Assembly: GCF_014647835.1 (NCBI RefSeq)
Contig: NZ_BMPY01000010.1
Coordinates: forward strand, 62,001-126,000
Length of the DNA: 64,000 nt
Origin: Microbispora rosea subsp. aerata
GTDB taxonomy: Bacteria > Actinomycetota > Actinomycetes > Streptosporangiales > Streptosporangiaceae
Direction: 5' to 3'
Part shown: positions 8,917 through 18,161 of the stretch, piece after piece
How positions within the stretch are numbered: position 1 is the stretch's first letter
Layout: each line of letters starts with the position of its first letter
The notes under the pieces: model-generated
Databases searched by the model: none
What the model was told of the DNA's origin: nothing
Seen by the model: the letters and a program-made list of their open reading frames with translations, nothing else
Translations under genes and position numbers: made by a program

Positions 8917-10188
8917 TCACCCGGACCTGGCGATGCCGGGGCGGCGGGCGGCCTCCAGGCGGTCGCCGTTCGCCTCGAGCAGCGCACGGGCGTCGTCCGC
9001 GCCGAGGCCGTGCTCGATCATCAGCACGGCGACCTTGACGTTCCAGTCCGCCGCCGCGAGCGCGTCCCGCGCGGCGGCGGGACCGGCGCCGGTGATCTCC
9101 CCCACGATCCGCGTCGCCCTGCGCGCGAGCTTCGCGTTCAACGCCGCCACCTCGACCATGGCGTTGCCGTACGTCTTGCCGAGCCGGATCATCGCGATCG
9201 TCGAGATCATGTTGAGCACGAGCTTCTGCGCGGTGCCCGCCTTGAGCCGCGTGGAGCCGGCCACGACCTCGGGGCCGACCACCACCTCGATCGGGTGCTC
9301 GGCCCGCTTCGACAACGGCGACCCCGGGTTGCAGGACAGGCTGACGGTCAGCGCGCCGCGGCGGGCGGCCTCGCCCAGCGCCCCGAGCACGAACGGCGCC
9401 CGGCCGCTCGCGGAGATCCCCACGAGCGAGTCGAGCGGGCCGAGGCCGCGGTCGGCGATGGCCGCAGCCCCGCCGTCGTGGTCGTCCTCGGCACCCTCGA
9501 TCGACCGCGTCAGCGCCGCCTCGCCGCCCGCGATGACGCCCTGCACGAGGTCGGGGTGGGTGCCGAAGGTCGGCGGGCACTCCGACGCGTCCAGCACGCC
9601 GAGCCTGCCGGACGTCCCCGCCCCGACGTAGAAAAGGCGTCCGCCCCGCGCCATCCGGCCGACGATCGCGTCGACGGCGGCCGAGACGGCCGGGATGGCC
9701 TTGGCCACCGCGCCCGGCACCGTGGCGTCGGCCTCGTTCATCAGGCGGGCGATCTCCTCGGTCGGGAGCCGATCGATGTCGCGGTAGCGCGGATCGCTCT
9801 GCTCCGTGTAAAGCTCGCCGTGCTCGGTGTCGGACTCGCCGTGCTCGGTGCGAAGCCCGCCGTGCTCAGTGCCAAACTCACCGCGCTCGGTGCGAAGCCC
9901 ACCGCGCTCGGTGCGAAGCTCGCCACGCTCGATGTCGGACTCGCCGTGCTCGGTGCGAAGCCCGCCGTGCTCAGTGCCAAACTCACCGCGCTCGGTGCGC
10001 GCTCCGCTCTGCTCCGAATGCGCCTCGCTCCGCTCTGTGTATGTCTCGCTCCAAGTTATGTGTGCCTCGCTGTGCTCTGTGCGTGCCTCGCTTCGGTCTG
10101 TGCGTGGCTCCCGTGTGGACAGCTCGGCGTGGTCGGTGGACGGGCCCGTCAGTGGGTCGGTCATGTTGTCCCTGTCGTCGGTTTCCAT
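8917..10188 (-). CDS. murQ: N-acetylmuramic acid 6-phosphate etherase with repeat extension
   Basis: The C-terminal 290 residues are a complete MurQ, the SIS-fold enzyme that removes D-lactate from MurNAc-6-phosphate to give GlcNAc-6-phosphate. RLFYVGAGTSGRLGVLDASE, CPPTFGTHPDL, SIEGAEDDHDGG, GISASGRAPFVLGAL and STRLKAGTAQKLVLNMISTI carry the substrate and catalytic residues, including both expected glutamates. Normal MurQ is about 300 aa; this product is 423 aa because residues 51-134 are twelve in-frame heptapeptides. The ATG at 10188 has GGGGGAGG upstream; ATG 10164 is an alternative. There is no ATG or GTG between 10164 and the MurQ domain, so the repeats must be translated. It is the last gene of the transporter operon. 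Confidence 0.93.
   Translation of the reverse strand: METDDRDNMTDPLTGPSTDHAELSTREPRTDRSEARTEHSEAHITWSETYTERSEAHSEQSGARTERGEFGTEHGGLRTEHGESDIERGELRTERGGLRTERGEFGTEHGGLRTEHGESDTEHGELYTEQSDPRYRDIDRLPTEEIARLMNEADATVPGAVAKAIPAVSAAVDAIVGRMARGGRLFYVGAGTSGRLGVLDASECPPTFGTHPDLVQGVIAGGEAALTRSIEGAEDDHDGGAAAIADRGLGPLDSLVGISASGRAPFVLGALGEAARRGALTVSLSCNPGSPLSKRAEHPIEVVVGPEVVAGSTRLKAGTAQKLVLNMISTIAMIRLGKTYGNAMVEVAALNAKLARRATRIVGEITGAGPAAARDALAAADWNVKVAVLMIEHGLGADDARALLEANGDRLEAARRPGIARSG
9787..10038 (-). repeat. Twelve tandem 21-bp units inside murQ
   Basis: Twelve heptapeptide codon blocks of the form T-E-[H/R/Q]-[G/S]-x-x-x run without interruption. A five-unit block is duplicated at an offset of 105 bp (start points 9830 and 9935 on the plus strand). 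The last unit, TEQSDPR, coincides with the normal MurQ N-terminal motif, so the array looks like an expansion of native sequence. Confidence 0.9.
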
Positions 10189-10243
10189 CTCCCGCCTCCC
10201 CCGATGTCGCAGTCGTTCGCCGTACGAATCGCTCACCGGCGGC

Positions 10244-11256
10244 TCACCGGCCGCTCACGGGCACGGCGACCACGCTGCGCCGCTCGGGATGGAAGCAGGC
10301 GTGCTCCTGCGGCGTGCCGCCCTCCTGCCCGGGCGCCGGTCCCAGCGTCGGCCGCTCGTTCTCGCACCGCTCGGTCCGGAAGGGGCAGCGCGGCGCGAAC
10401 AGGCACCCGTCCGGGTGCTCCCCCGACGCCTCCAGCGGCACCACGCGCTGCTCGCCCGGCGACTCCAGGCCGTGCAGCACCGGTATGGCCGACAGCAGCG
10501 CCTGGGTGTAGGGGTGCACCGGAGCCGAGATGACGGTCTCGACCGGGCCGCGCTCCACGACCTGGCCTCGGTAGATGACGTACAGCTCGCCGTCGGTGCC
10601 GATGTAGCGGGCGGTCGCCACGTCGTGGGTGATGAACAGCACGCTCACCCCGAGACGCTCACGCAGGTCCTTCAGCAGCGCCAGAACGCCGAGACGCAGC
10701 GACACGTCGATCATCGAGACGGCCTCGTCGGCGACCAGGACCTCCGGGTCGACGGTGAGCGCGCGGGCGATCACCACGCGCTGGCGCATGCCGCCCGACA
10801 ACTGGTGGGGATAGCGCGGCAGCACATAGTCCGGGTCGAGCCCGACCAGGCCGAGCAGCTCCCTGGCCCGCTCGTCCGTCCACGAACGCGGCCGGCCGGT
10901 CTGCCTCGCCCGCAACGCGAGCGGCGCGGCCAGCGCCTGGTGGATCGTCCGCGTCGGGTTGAGCGCCGAGTACGGGTCCTGGTGGATGAGCTGGATGCGG
11001 CGGAAGTACGGCTGCCGCCTGCGATGGCTCAACGACGACATCGCCACGCCGTCGATGACGATCTCCCCGGCGTCGTAGGTCTCCAGCCCGGCGATGATCC
11101 GGCCGAGCGTGGTCTTGCCGCAGCCCGACTCGCCGATGAACGAGACCGCGCCGCACTTGGGGATCGTGAAGTCCACGCCGCGCAGCGCCGGCACCTCCCG
11201 GGCGCCGAGCACGCCGCCGCGCTGCCGGAACGTCTTCGTGATGCCGGTCCCGGTGA

Positions 11257-11260
<4 letters not shown>
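10244..11260 (-). CDS. Dipeptide/oligopeptide-type ABC transporter ATPase (DppF-like)
   Basis: A 338-aa ABC ATPase. Walker A is GESGCGKTT, the signature LSGGMRQRV and Walker B VLVADEAVSMID, with FITHD as the H-loop. The C-terminal oligopeptide-transporter extension (from about residue 255) contains the Cys-rich GCLFAPRCPFRTERCE and a later Cys, typical of DppD/DppF. Its ATG overlaps the stop of the partner ATPase gene by four bases. The start at 11260 is fixed by this overlap and by the MITGTGITKTF N-terminus. Placement immediately before murQ in one operon suggests the imported substrate is a muropeptide or MurNAc derivative, which is inferred from context. Confidence 0.92.
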
Positions 11261-12288
<1,028 letters not shown>

Positions 12289-12290
12289 GC

Positions 12291-13193
12291 TCACTCCTCC
12301 CTCAACCGCGGATTGAAGATCTCGTCCATCGCGTCCACGACCAGCACGATGCCGAGCGTGAGCAGCAGGATCGCCAGCAGCGGCGCCAGCAGGTACGGCA
12401 GCGCGGCCGTCGTGGTCAGCGCGCCACCGCCGAAGACGGCGAGGTTGAGCATGACCCCCCAGTTGTTCGCCTCGAACGGCAGCACGCCCAGGAAGAACAG
12501 GCCCACCTGCGCGTAAACCGCGCCGGTCACCGCGACAAGCGCGTTCATCGCGATGTACGGAGCCATGCCGGGCAGCAGCTCCCTGCCGACGATGTGCGTC
12601 GTGGACAGGCCGAGACCCCGGGCGGCCTCGATGAAGCCGCGCTCGCGCAGCGACAGCGTCTGCGACCGCACCGCCCGGGCCACGCCGCCCCAGCCCAGCA
12701 GCCCGAGCACCAAGCCCATCTCCACGGCGCTGGTGAACTTCCACACCGTCGAGAGCACCAGCAGCAGCGGCAGCCCGGGGATCGTGAGCTTCATATCGGT
12801 CAACCGCATGAGCACGGTGTCCCAGCGGCCCCGCCGGAACCCGGCGAACAGCCCGACGCCCGCGCCGACCACGACCGTGATGACGGCCGTCACGACGGCG
12901 GTCAGCAGGACGTACCGCGAACCGGTGACGACGAGGGCGAGCACGTCCGTGCCCTCGAAGTCGGTGCCGAACGGATGCCGCAGGCTCGGCGGGGCGTAAA
13001 GCGCGTTCGTGTCCCTGGGCAGCGGGTCGGGGTAGAGCATCGGCCCGAAGACGCCCATGAAGGCGAACGCGACGAGGATGACCGCCCCCGCCATCCGGCT
13101 CGGCTTGCGCCGCATGACCCGCCAGACGCCCCGCCAGAAGTTGCGGCGGACCGCCGCGGCGCCTCCCGCCTCCGGCACGACAGGGACGCTCAT
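12291..13193 (-). CDS. ABC transporter permease (DppC-like)
   Basis: A 300-aa inner-membrane permease of the OppBC family. The N-terminal cytoplasmic segment is followed by about six membrane helices. HPFGTDFEGTDVLALVVTGSRY, typical of DppC, precedes the transport domain, and the EAA loop is seen around RERGFIEAARGLGLSTTHIV. The ATG at 13193 has GGGGGAGG directly upstream and overlaps the stop codon of the preceding mini-ORF (ATGA). It pairs with the DppB-like permease, from which it is separated by an unusual chain of short coupled ORFs. Confidence 0.92.
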   Translation of the reverse strand: MSVPVVPEAGGAAAVRRNFWRGVWRVMRRKPSRMAGAVILVAFAFMGVFGPMLYPDPLPRDTNALYAPPSLRHPFGTDFEGTDVLALVVTGSRYVLLTAVVTAVITVVVGAGVGLFAGFRRGRWDTVLMRLTDMKLTIPGLPLLLVLSTVWKFTSAVEMGLVLGLLGWGGVARAVRSQTLSLRERGFIEAARGLGLSTTHIVGRELLPGMAPYIAMNALVAVTGAVYAQVGLFFLGVLPFEANNWGVMLNLAVFGGGALTTTAALPYLLAPLLAILLLTLGIVLVVDAMDEIFNPRLREE

Positions 13194-13273
13194 GCCTCCC
13201 CCTCGCCCGGCGACTCCGGGACGCATGAGCGCATCGCACAGTGCTTACCGATCCGCTCGCTCCGCTCGCTCAT
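13190..13273 (-). CDS. 27-aa mini-ORF C, ATGA-coupled to the permease gene
   Basis: A 27-aa ORF that begins MSERSERIGKHCAMRSC and ends ESPGEGEA. Its ATG overlaps the TGA of mini-ORF B and its own TGA overlaps the ATG of the DppC-like permease. It is nearly identical to mini-ORF B because both lie in an 80-bp tandem repeat. A ribosome-site-like GAGGGGGTGG stands before its start. It may be a real peptide, or only a device that keeps ribosomes coupled across a duplicated gene junction. No known family was recognised. Confidence 0.4.
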   Translation of the reverse strand: MSERSERIGKHCAMRSCVPESPGEGEA

Positions 13274-13353
13274 GCCACCCCCTCGCCTCGCGACTCCGGG
13301 ACGCATGAGCACATCGCACAGTGCTTACCGATCCGCTCGCTCCGCTCGCTCAT
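13270..13353 (-). CDS. 27-aa mini-ORF B, ATGA-coupled on both sides
   Basis: A 27-aa ORF beginning MSERSERIGKHCAMCSC and ending ESRGEGVA. It differs from mini-ORF C at a few residues, including an extra Cys that makes an H-C-x-x-C-x-C pattern. The start overlaps the stop of mini-ORF A and the stop overlaps the start of mini-ORF C, each by ATGA. The repeat length of 80 bp is 81 minus 1, exactly what is needed for each copy to end in the overlap of the next. Confidence 0.4.
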   Translation of the reverse strand: MSERSERIGKHCAMCSCVPESRGEGVA

Positions 13354-13577
13354 GCCACCCCCTCGCCCGGCGACTCCGGATTCGGTCGCGGCGGCGGGTA
13401 ACCCGGCACCTCGTGCAACGCGCAGTGCCTGCGCCGTCGCGAACTACCACCGGCCGAAGCTTGGCTTCGCCCGCTCATGCCACCCCCTTGCCTGACGGAT
13501 CGGGGTTCGGACCTGCCGGCGGCGCGCAACCCGGCACCTCGCGAGACGGCACAGTGTCTGTTGATCCGCTCCCTCAT
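13350..13577 (-). CDS. 75-aa mini-ORF A between the two permease genes
   Basis: A 75-aa ORF starting at an ATG that overlaps the TGA of the DppB-like permease gene and ending in an ATGA overlap with mini-ORF B. It seems to be two diverged copies of the same module: MRERINRHCAV at the start, then an internal in-frame ATG (13478) with MSGRSQAS, RRRRHCALHE and a PESPGEGVA ending shared with mini-ORFs B and C. The recurrent [K/R]HCA core is the clearest common element. No membrane segment or known domain. Confidence 0.4.
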   Translation of the reverse strand: MRERINRHCAVSRGAGLRAAGRSEPRSVRQGGGMSGRSQASAGGSSRRRRHCALHEVPGYPPPRPNPESPGEGVA

Positions 13578-14581
13578 GTGACCTCCCCTCCGCTGCGCAC
13601 CCGGGGGTCGATGACCGTGTAGAGAAGGTCGGCGGCGATGTTCGCGACGACGACCGCCGTCGTGATCAGCAGGAACGCCCCGCCCATCAGCGAGTAGTCG
13701 CGGTTGTTGATGCTGTCGATGAGCATCAGCCCCAGGCCGGGGTAGTTGAAGATGCGCTCGATGAAGATCGCGCCGCCGAAGAGCAGGCCCAGCGAGAGCG
13801 CCAGGATCGTGAACAGCGGCAGGATCGCGTTGCGCGCGACGTACCGGAAGATGATCGAGCGCTTCATCCCGCGCAGCTCGGCGGCGAGGATGAAGTCGTC
13901 GCCGAGCACGGTGACCACGCTCGACTTCATCGCGAGGATCCATCCGCCGTAGCCGGCCAGCGCGTACGTGACGACCGGCAGCGTGGCGTGCTCGATCAGC
14001 GAGCCGATGTACGCGGCGCTGAAGCCGGGGTCGATCATGATGTCGGCCGTCCCTCCGGCCGGGAGGATCGGAATCAGCGTGGTGAAGATCGCCCCGAGCA
14101 GCAGAGCCAGCACATACTGCGGGACGCCGTGCAGCAGCGAGCCGGAGATCGCGAGAATGTCGCCCAGCACCCCGGTCCGCCGGATCGCCGCGTACACGCC
14201 CATGACGACGCCGACGAGGAAACTCAGCAGCGTCCCGGCGAGCACCGGGATCACGGTCCACTTGGCGGCCGACAGCAGCATGGTGGACACGCCGGTGCCG
14301 GGCGCGGACAGCGACTGCCCGAGGTCGAGGCGGAGCAGCCCGCCCATGTAGTCGAGGTACTGTTCCCACAGGCTGCCCTTCGGCGTGAAGCCGTACAGCG
14401 CCTCGACCGCGCGCTGCGCCGCGTCGGGGGCCATGCCCTGCTCGACGAGCTTCTGGTAGCGGGCCGCGAGCGGGTCGCCGGGGACGCTCCTGATGATGAG
14501 GAAACTGATCGTCGTGACGACCAGGACCATGACGAGCCCGCGGGCCACATGGCCCGCGAGCCGCCGCAGGAAAACCGCCAT
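13574..14581 (-). CDS. ABC transporter permease (DppB-like)
   Basis: A 335-aa OppBC-family permease with about six membrane helices. It begins with the classic FLRRLAGHVARGLVMVLVVT and SFLIIRSVPGDPLAARY. The periplasmic segment has LDYMGGLLRLDLGQSL, and the EAA-type coupling loop is near LAAELRGMKRSIIFRYVARN. The ATG at 14581 is three bases after the stop of the solute-binding protein gene. Its stop is overlapped by the first of the mini-ORFs, which delay the DppC-like permease by almost 400 bases although the genes remain translationally linked. Confidence 0.93.
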   Translation of the reverse strand: MAVFLRRLAGHVARGLVMVLVVTTISFLIIRSVPGDPLAARYQKLVEQGMAPDAAQRAVEALYGFTPKGSLWEQYLDYMGGLLRLDLGQSLSAPGTGVSTMLLSAAKWTVIPVLAGTLLSFLVGVVMGVYAAIRRTGVLGDILAISGSLLHGVPQYVLALLLGAIFTTLIPILPAGGTADIMIDPGFSAAYIGSLIEHATLPVVTYALAGYGGWILAMKSSVVTVLGDDFILAAELRGMKRSIIFRYVARNAILPLFTILALSLGLLFGGAIFIERIFNYPGLGLMLIDSINNRDYSLMGGAFLLITTAVVVANIAADLLYTVIDPRVRSGGEVT

Positions 14582-14584
14582 CGG

Positions 14585-16396
14585 CTACTGCTTCTTCTTG
14601 ATCAGGCCGAGCTGGATCCAGACGCCGGAGGGCTGGCGCAGCAGGTCGCTGTCGTCCTCGGGGAAGCCGATGAAGCGGTTGGTGTTGACGAACTGCGTGT
14701 TCACGTAGTCCCAGAGCTGGATCACCGGCAGATCCTGGTTGGCGGCCTTGGCGAGCTTGGCGATGACGGCCTTCTGCTCGTCTCCGCTGACGGTGTTGAG
14801 CTGGGCGGTCAGCTCACCGGGGTTGATCGTGCCGACACCCTCGACGTCGATCTTCTCGGGGCCGCCCATCCAGTTGCCGTCCTTGCCGGGAGGCGAGTGC
14901 TTGACCTTGCCGCCGAGGATGTTCCAGCCGTTCGAGGAACCGTACAGGCGCTGGAAGATGTTGTACGGCGCGGGGCCGAGCGCGATGAGCCAGAAACCCA
15001 GGTCATACTTGCCCTCGGCGAGCTCCGACAGGTAGAGCGGGTAGTCGGCGGTGGTCACCACCTCGGCGTCCACCCCGGCCGCGGTGAGCTGGCTGGTGAT
15101 GGCCTTGGCCGCGGAGACCCAGTCGGAGAACGGCGCGGGGATGTGGATGGTCGCCTTCCACGGTTTGCCGTCGGCGAGGGTCCACTTGCCGTCCTTTTTC
15201 TGGAGACCGGCCTCGGAGAACTCCTTTTCCGCCTTGGCCGGGTCCAGCGCGTACGGCTCCAGCGCGTCGAGCTCGGCGCCGAGCCATTCCCTGGCCGCCT
15301 TCTGGTGGATGCCCGAGGTGGTCACGGCCGCTGTGCCGCCCTCCGGAGAGGCGATCCGCGTGATCTCCTCGCGGTTGATCAGGTAGGCCAGCCCGCGCCG
15401 CACGTGCACGTTGTCGTACGGCTTCTTCGCCTGGTTGAACGCCAGCGAGACGGCCACCGGGGAGTAGCCCTTGATGACCTGGTTGCCCGGCGTCGCCTTG
15501 ATGCGCTTCATCACGTCGGCGGGCACCGCGGTGAACGGCGCGTTGTCGAGCGTGCCGGAGGTCAGATAGTTCCAGATCTGCTCGTTTCCGGTGGTGTTGA
15601 GCAGCTTGAGCTGGTCGGGCGCGACGTTGGCCGCGTTGTAGAAGTTCGGGTTCTTCACCAGCAGCGCCTCGCCGGGGTTCATCCGCTTGAGCACGAACGG
15701 CCCGGCCGACACGTCCTGCGGCGGGGCGAAGGCGAGCACCTTCTCCGACAGCGCCTTGATCTGCCCGCGCGCCGCCTCCGCCTCCGGGCCGTCGCCCCGG
15801 GCGGCCTTGAGCGTGTCCCAGAAGTCGGCGGGAAGGACGCTCTCCCAGACGTGCTTGGGCACCACGAAGGCGTCCATCACCCCGCGCACGAACGTGACGC
15901 TGGGGTTCTTCATATCCTGCGTGATCTTGATGGTCTTGTCGTCGACGACCTCGACCTCCGAGGCGGCCCCGGCCGCGCCGGGGTCGACCGCGAAGGCCGT
16001 GCTGCCCTGCGTGTAGGCCAGCGCGATGGAGAACTTCACGTCCTCGGCGGTGACGGGCCGCCCGTCGGACCACTTGTTGCCCGGCTGCAGGTGCAGGGTG
16101 ATGGAGGAGTTGTCCGGCGCGATGTCCCAGCTCGCCGCGATGCCGGGATAGAACTGGTTCGGGTCGGTGAGGGTGTTCTTCGCCCAGGCGATCCTCATCG
16201 CGTTGTAGCCCCAGAACGCGTTGCCCTTGGGGTTCCACGGATTGATCGGCGCGTTGACGTCGAGCGACGGCTTGTTGAGGTCGACCGTGGTGTAGACGCC
16301 ACCACCGCCCGTGGAGTTCCCGTTCGCCCCGCCGCCGCTGCACGCGGCGACGGCGGCGAGGCTGAGTAACGCCGCGATCGCTGTCAGTCGTCTCAT
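14585..16396 (-). CDS. Lipoprotein solute-binding protein, family 5 (DppA/OppA-like)
   Basis: A 603-aa extracellular lipoprotein. The signal peptide ends in the lipobox LAAVAAC (Cys19), followed by a Gly/Asn/Ser-rich linker. Family 5 features include the ITLHLQPGNKWSDGRPVTAEDVKFS segment region and VRRGLAYLINREEIT. It captures substrate for the DppB/C/D/F-like transporter encoded directly downstream. The murQ gene at the operon end, the MurR-like regulator and the operator-like motif at 16492 suggest a muropeptide or MurNAc-peptide substrate rather than plain dipeptides; this is inference. The ATG at 16396 has CGGAG seven bases upstream. Confidence 0.93.
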   Translation of the reverse strand: MRRLTAIAALLSLAAVAACSGGGANGNSTGGGGVYTTVDLNKPSLDVNAPINPWNPKGNAFWGYNAMRIAWAKNTLTDPNQFYPGIAASWDIAPDNSSITLHLQPGNKWSDGRPVTAEDVKFSIALAYTQGSTAFAVDPGAAGAASEVEVVDDKTIKITQDMKNPSVTFVRGVMDAFVVPKHVWESVLPADFWDTLKAARGDGPEAEAARGQIKALSEKVLAFAPPQDVSAGPFVLKRMNPGEALLVKNPNFYNAANVAPDQLKLLNTTGNEQIWNYLTSGTLDNAPFTAVPADVMKRIKATPGNQVIKGYSPVAVSLAFNQAKKPYDNVHVRRGLAYLINREEITRIASPEGGTAAVTTSGIHQKAAREWLGAELDALEPYALDPAKAEKEFSEAGLQKKDGKWTLADGKPWKATIHIPAPFSDWVSAAKAITSQLTAAGVDAEVVTTADYPLYLSELAEGKYDLGFWLIALGPAPYNIFQRLYGSSNGWNILGGKVKHSPPGKDGNWMGGPEKIDVEGVGTINPGELTAQLNTVSGDEQKAVIAKLAKAANQDLPVIQLWDYVNTQFVNTNRFIGFPEDDSDLLRQPSGVWIQLGLIKKKQ

Positions 16397-16491
16397 GGAC
16401 CGCTCCGGGGGTTGCTCTGATGCGGATCTTGCCCGGACCTTATGCGGCGATCCATGGAAAGGTCAATAATCTGCAAATCCCGTGAAGGTTC

Positions 16492-16506
16492 TGCAACTTT
16501 CCTTCA
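16492..16506 (-). promoter_or_regulatory. Candidate RpiR/MurR operator, site 3
   Basis: On the minus strand this reads TGAAGGAAAGTTGCA, matching site 1 (TGAAAGTAAGTTTCT) at 11 of 15 positions. It lies about 96 bases before the solute-binding protein gene. It also forms one end of an inverted repeat TGAAGG...CCTTCA (16483-16506). The co-occurrence at both promoters supports one regulon. Confidence 0.5.
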
Positions 16507-16654
16507 TCTCGGGCGCGGCGAAACCGAGCACCACCGGCACGCGCCGCAAGTGGCCGGTCTTCTCTCCCCCTGGTCAGCGAACTGTTACTGGTCGCCTCCA
16601 CGCGGTCACATTACGTTGCCAGCAGAAGACCCCACCCGTACGAGGAGGACTTGC

Positions 16655-16855
16655 GTGAAGTCGATCGCCCGATTCTGTGGCAACTGCAGCTGCGGCTGCC
16701 CCGAGCTGTTCGTGGACGCGTCCGCCCCGGCAGAGCGCCAGGTCGTCATCACCGACGACTTCGGCCAGAAGGTGGAGATGAGCCTCGACCAGCTCGGTTC
16801 CCTGGTGGAGGCGGCGAAGACCGGCGCGCTCGACAACCTCGCGCCCACCGGCTGA
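16655..16855 (+). CDS. 66-aa Cys-rich protein (CGNCSCGCP motif)
   Basis: A 66-aa soluble protein with four cysteines clustered near the N-terminus as C-x2-C-x-C-x-C followed by Pro (CGNCSCGCPELFVD), then an acidic amphipathic stretch. The cluster suggests binding of a metal ion, perhaps copper or zinc. CGAGGAGG at 16641-16648 supports the GTG at 16655; a longer in-frame extension upstream is unlikely. The next gene begins two bases after its stop, so it is translationally linked to a TauE/SafE-like membrane protein with a His-rich loop and cupredoxin-like tail. A role in handling metal for that protein is plausible. No characterised homologue was recognised. Confidence 0.75.
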   Translation: MKSIARFCGNCSCGCPELFVDASAPAERQVVITDDFGQKVEMSLDQLGSLVEAAKTGALDNLAPTG

Positions 16856-16857
16856 CC

Positions 16858-18102
16858 GTGAACCCGGCCGCCCTGTTCGCCGGGGGTCTCATCGCCGGCC
16901 TGGCCGCGGGCACGGCGTCGTGCACCGCCGTCCAGGGCGGCCTTCTCATCGGCCTCGTCTCTTCTCGCCGGCACCCGCCACGCCCGTCCCGCGGCCTCCC
17001 TCCGGTGGCCGCGTTCCTGACCGGCAGGCTCGCCGCCCACACCGCCCTCGGGGCGCTGCTCGGGCTGGCCGGCGCGGCCGTCCAGATCGGCCCGCGCACC
17101 CGGGCGGCGCTGCTCGTCGCCGCCGGGACCGCGGTGGTCGTGCTCGCCGTACGGATGCTCCTGCGACGCCGTAGTCAAGGATGCGCATCGGCGAGGGAAG
17201 TGCCCGCGGACACCTCGGAGAGCAAACCCTCGCCTTTATGTAAGTCCGCGACCGGCGTTCTCGAACACACCGGACACGTACACCCCGGACACGCACACAG
17301 CGGAGACGTCCACAGCGCTCAAGGACACTGCGCTCAAGGACAGAGCGTGCGCGGGCGATGCCCGCACGAGCAGAGCGCGTACGAGCAGTGCTCACACGAG
17401 CGGATCGCATGCGGTGGCGGACATGCGTCACCGTGCGGCGCGCCCGGTCCGCATGACACGGCCGAGCGGGGCGGCGGGCGCTCGCCCACTCTCGCGCGGG
17501 CGGCGGCGCTGGGCATAGCCACGATCTTCGTCCCCTGCGGGGTCACGATCGGCATGGAGGTCGTGGCCGTCTCCGCGGGTTCGGCGCTCGGTGGCGCGGC
17601 CGTGCTCGCGGGGCTCGCCCTCGGCACCACCCCCGCCTTCGCCGTGCTCGGGCTGCTGCTGCGTACGCTCGCCTCGACCAGGCTCGCCGCCCTGGCGGGC
17701 ATCGCCGCCCTGGCCGCCGGGCTCTTCACCGTCGGCTCCGGCCTGCGGCTCGGCGGCTGGCTGCCGGACTTCGCGCCGCCGGAGTTCGGCTCCCCCGCCG
17801 TCGCCGCGGGACGCGCGCCCACCGGAACGGACGGCGTTCAGCGGCTCACCGTCTGGGCGACCGCGGACGGTTTCCGGCCCGGCATCGCCGTGGCCGCCGC
17901 CGACCGGCCCGTCGAAATCGTCTTCAAGACCAAGGACAACCGAAGCTGCACGCGCACGCTCGCGATCGACGGTTACGACGTCGTGCTGCCCGTCACGGGC
18001 GAACGCGTGGTGCGGCTCGCCGCCCGCCCGCGGGGCCTGCTGCGTTACGCCTGCGGGATGGGGATGTACGTGGGCTTCGTCAGGTTCGAGCGTGTTTCCT
18101 GA
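16858..18102 (+). CDS. TauE/SafE-like membrane protein with His-rich loop and cupredoxin-like domain
   Basis: A 414-aa protein in three parts. Residues 1-110 contain about three membrane helices starting GGLIAGLAAGTASCTAVQGG, with a small-residue and Cys motif of the SafE/DsbD group. Residues about 115-205 are a long hydrophilic loop dense in His and Cys (GHVHPGHAHSGDVH, then GHCAQGQSV and HEQSAYEQCSHE). Three more helices follow (GIATIFVPCGVTIGMEVVAV). The last 110 residues look like an extracytoplasmic EfeO-type cupredoxin domain, with CTRTL and RYACGMGMY as likely copper ligands. The GTG start at 16858 follows the Cys-rich gene by two bases. A copper or related metal transporter is the best guess. 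Confidence 0.8.
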   Translation: MNPAALFAGGLIAGLAAGTASCTAVQGGLLIGLVSSRRHPPRPSRGLPPVAAFLTGRLAAHTALGALLGLAGAAVQIGPRTRAALLVAAGTAVVVLAVRMLLRRRSQGCASAREVPADTSESKPSPLCKSATGVLEHTGHVHPGHAHSGDVHSAQGHCAQGQSVRGRCPHEQSAYEQCSHERIACGGGHASPCGAPGPHDTAERGGGRSPTLARAAALGIATIFVPCGVTIGMEVVAVSAGSALGGAAVLAGLALGTTPAFAVLGLLLRTLASTRLAALAGIAALAAGLFTVGSGLRLGGWLPDFAPPEFGSPAVAAGRAPTGTDGVQRLTVWATADGFRPGIAVAAADRPVEIVFKTKDNRSCTRTLAIDGYDVVLPVTGERVVRLAARPRGLLRYACGMGMYVGFVRFERVS

Positions 18103-18161
18103 CACCAACGTCTTACCAATAACCCTCCGTGACGGCACGGTTACATGTCACCCTGTCTCCC

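Larger units (their letters stand above)
13190..13353. repeat. 80-bp tandem repeat, two near-identical copies
   Basis: Copies start at 13191 and 13271, with a third partial start at 13351 and more diverged copies starting near 13476 and 13575. Each copy carries a ribosome-site-like GAGGGGG, an ATGA start/stop overlap and the GAGCGGAGCGAGCGG element. Confidence 0.9.

Noticed and set aside
13190-13577. CRISPR-like array
   Set aside because: The 80-bp units are contiguous, without spacers, and contain start/stop overlaps; they are tandem repeats.
16442-16654. Longer N-terminus for the Cys-rich mini-protein
   Set aside because: The extension lacks protein-like composition, and the GTG at 16655 has a good CGAGGAGG site.
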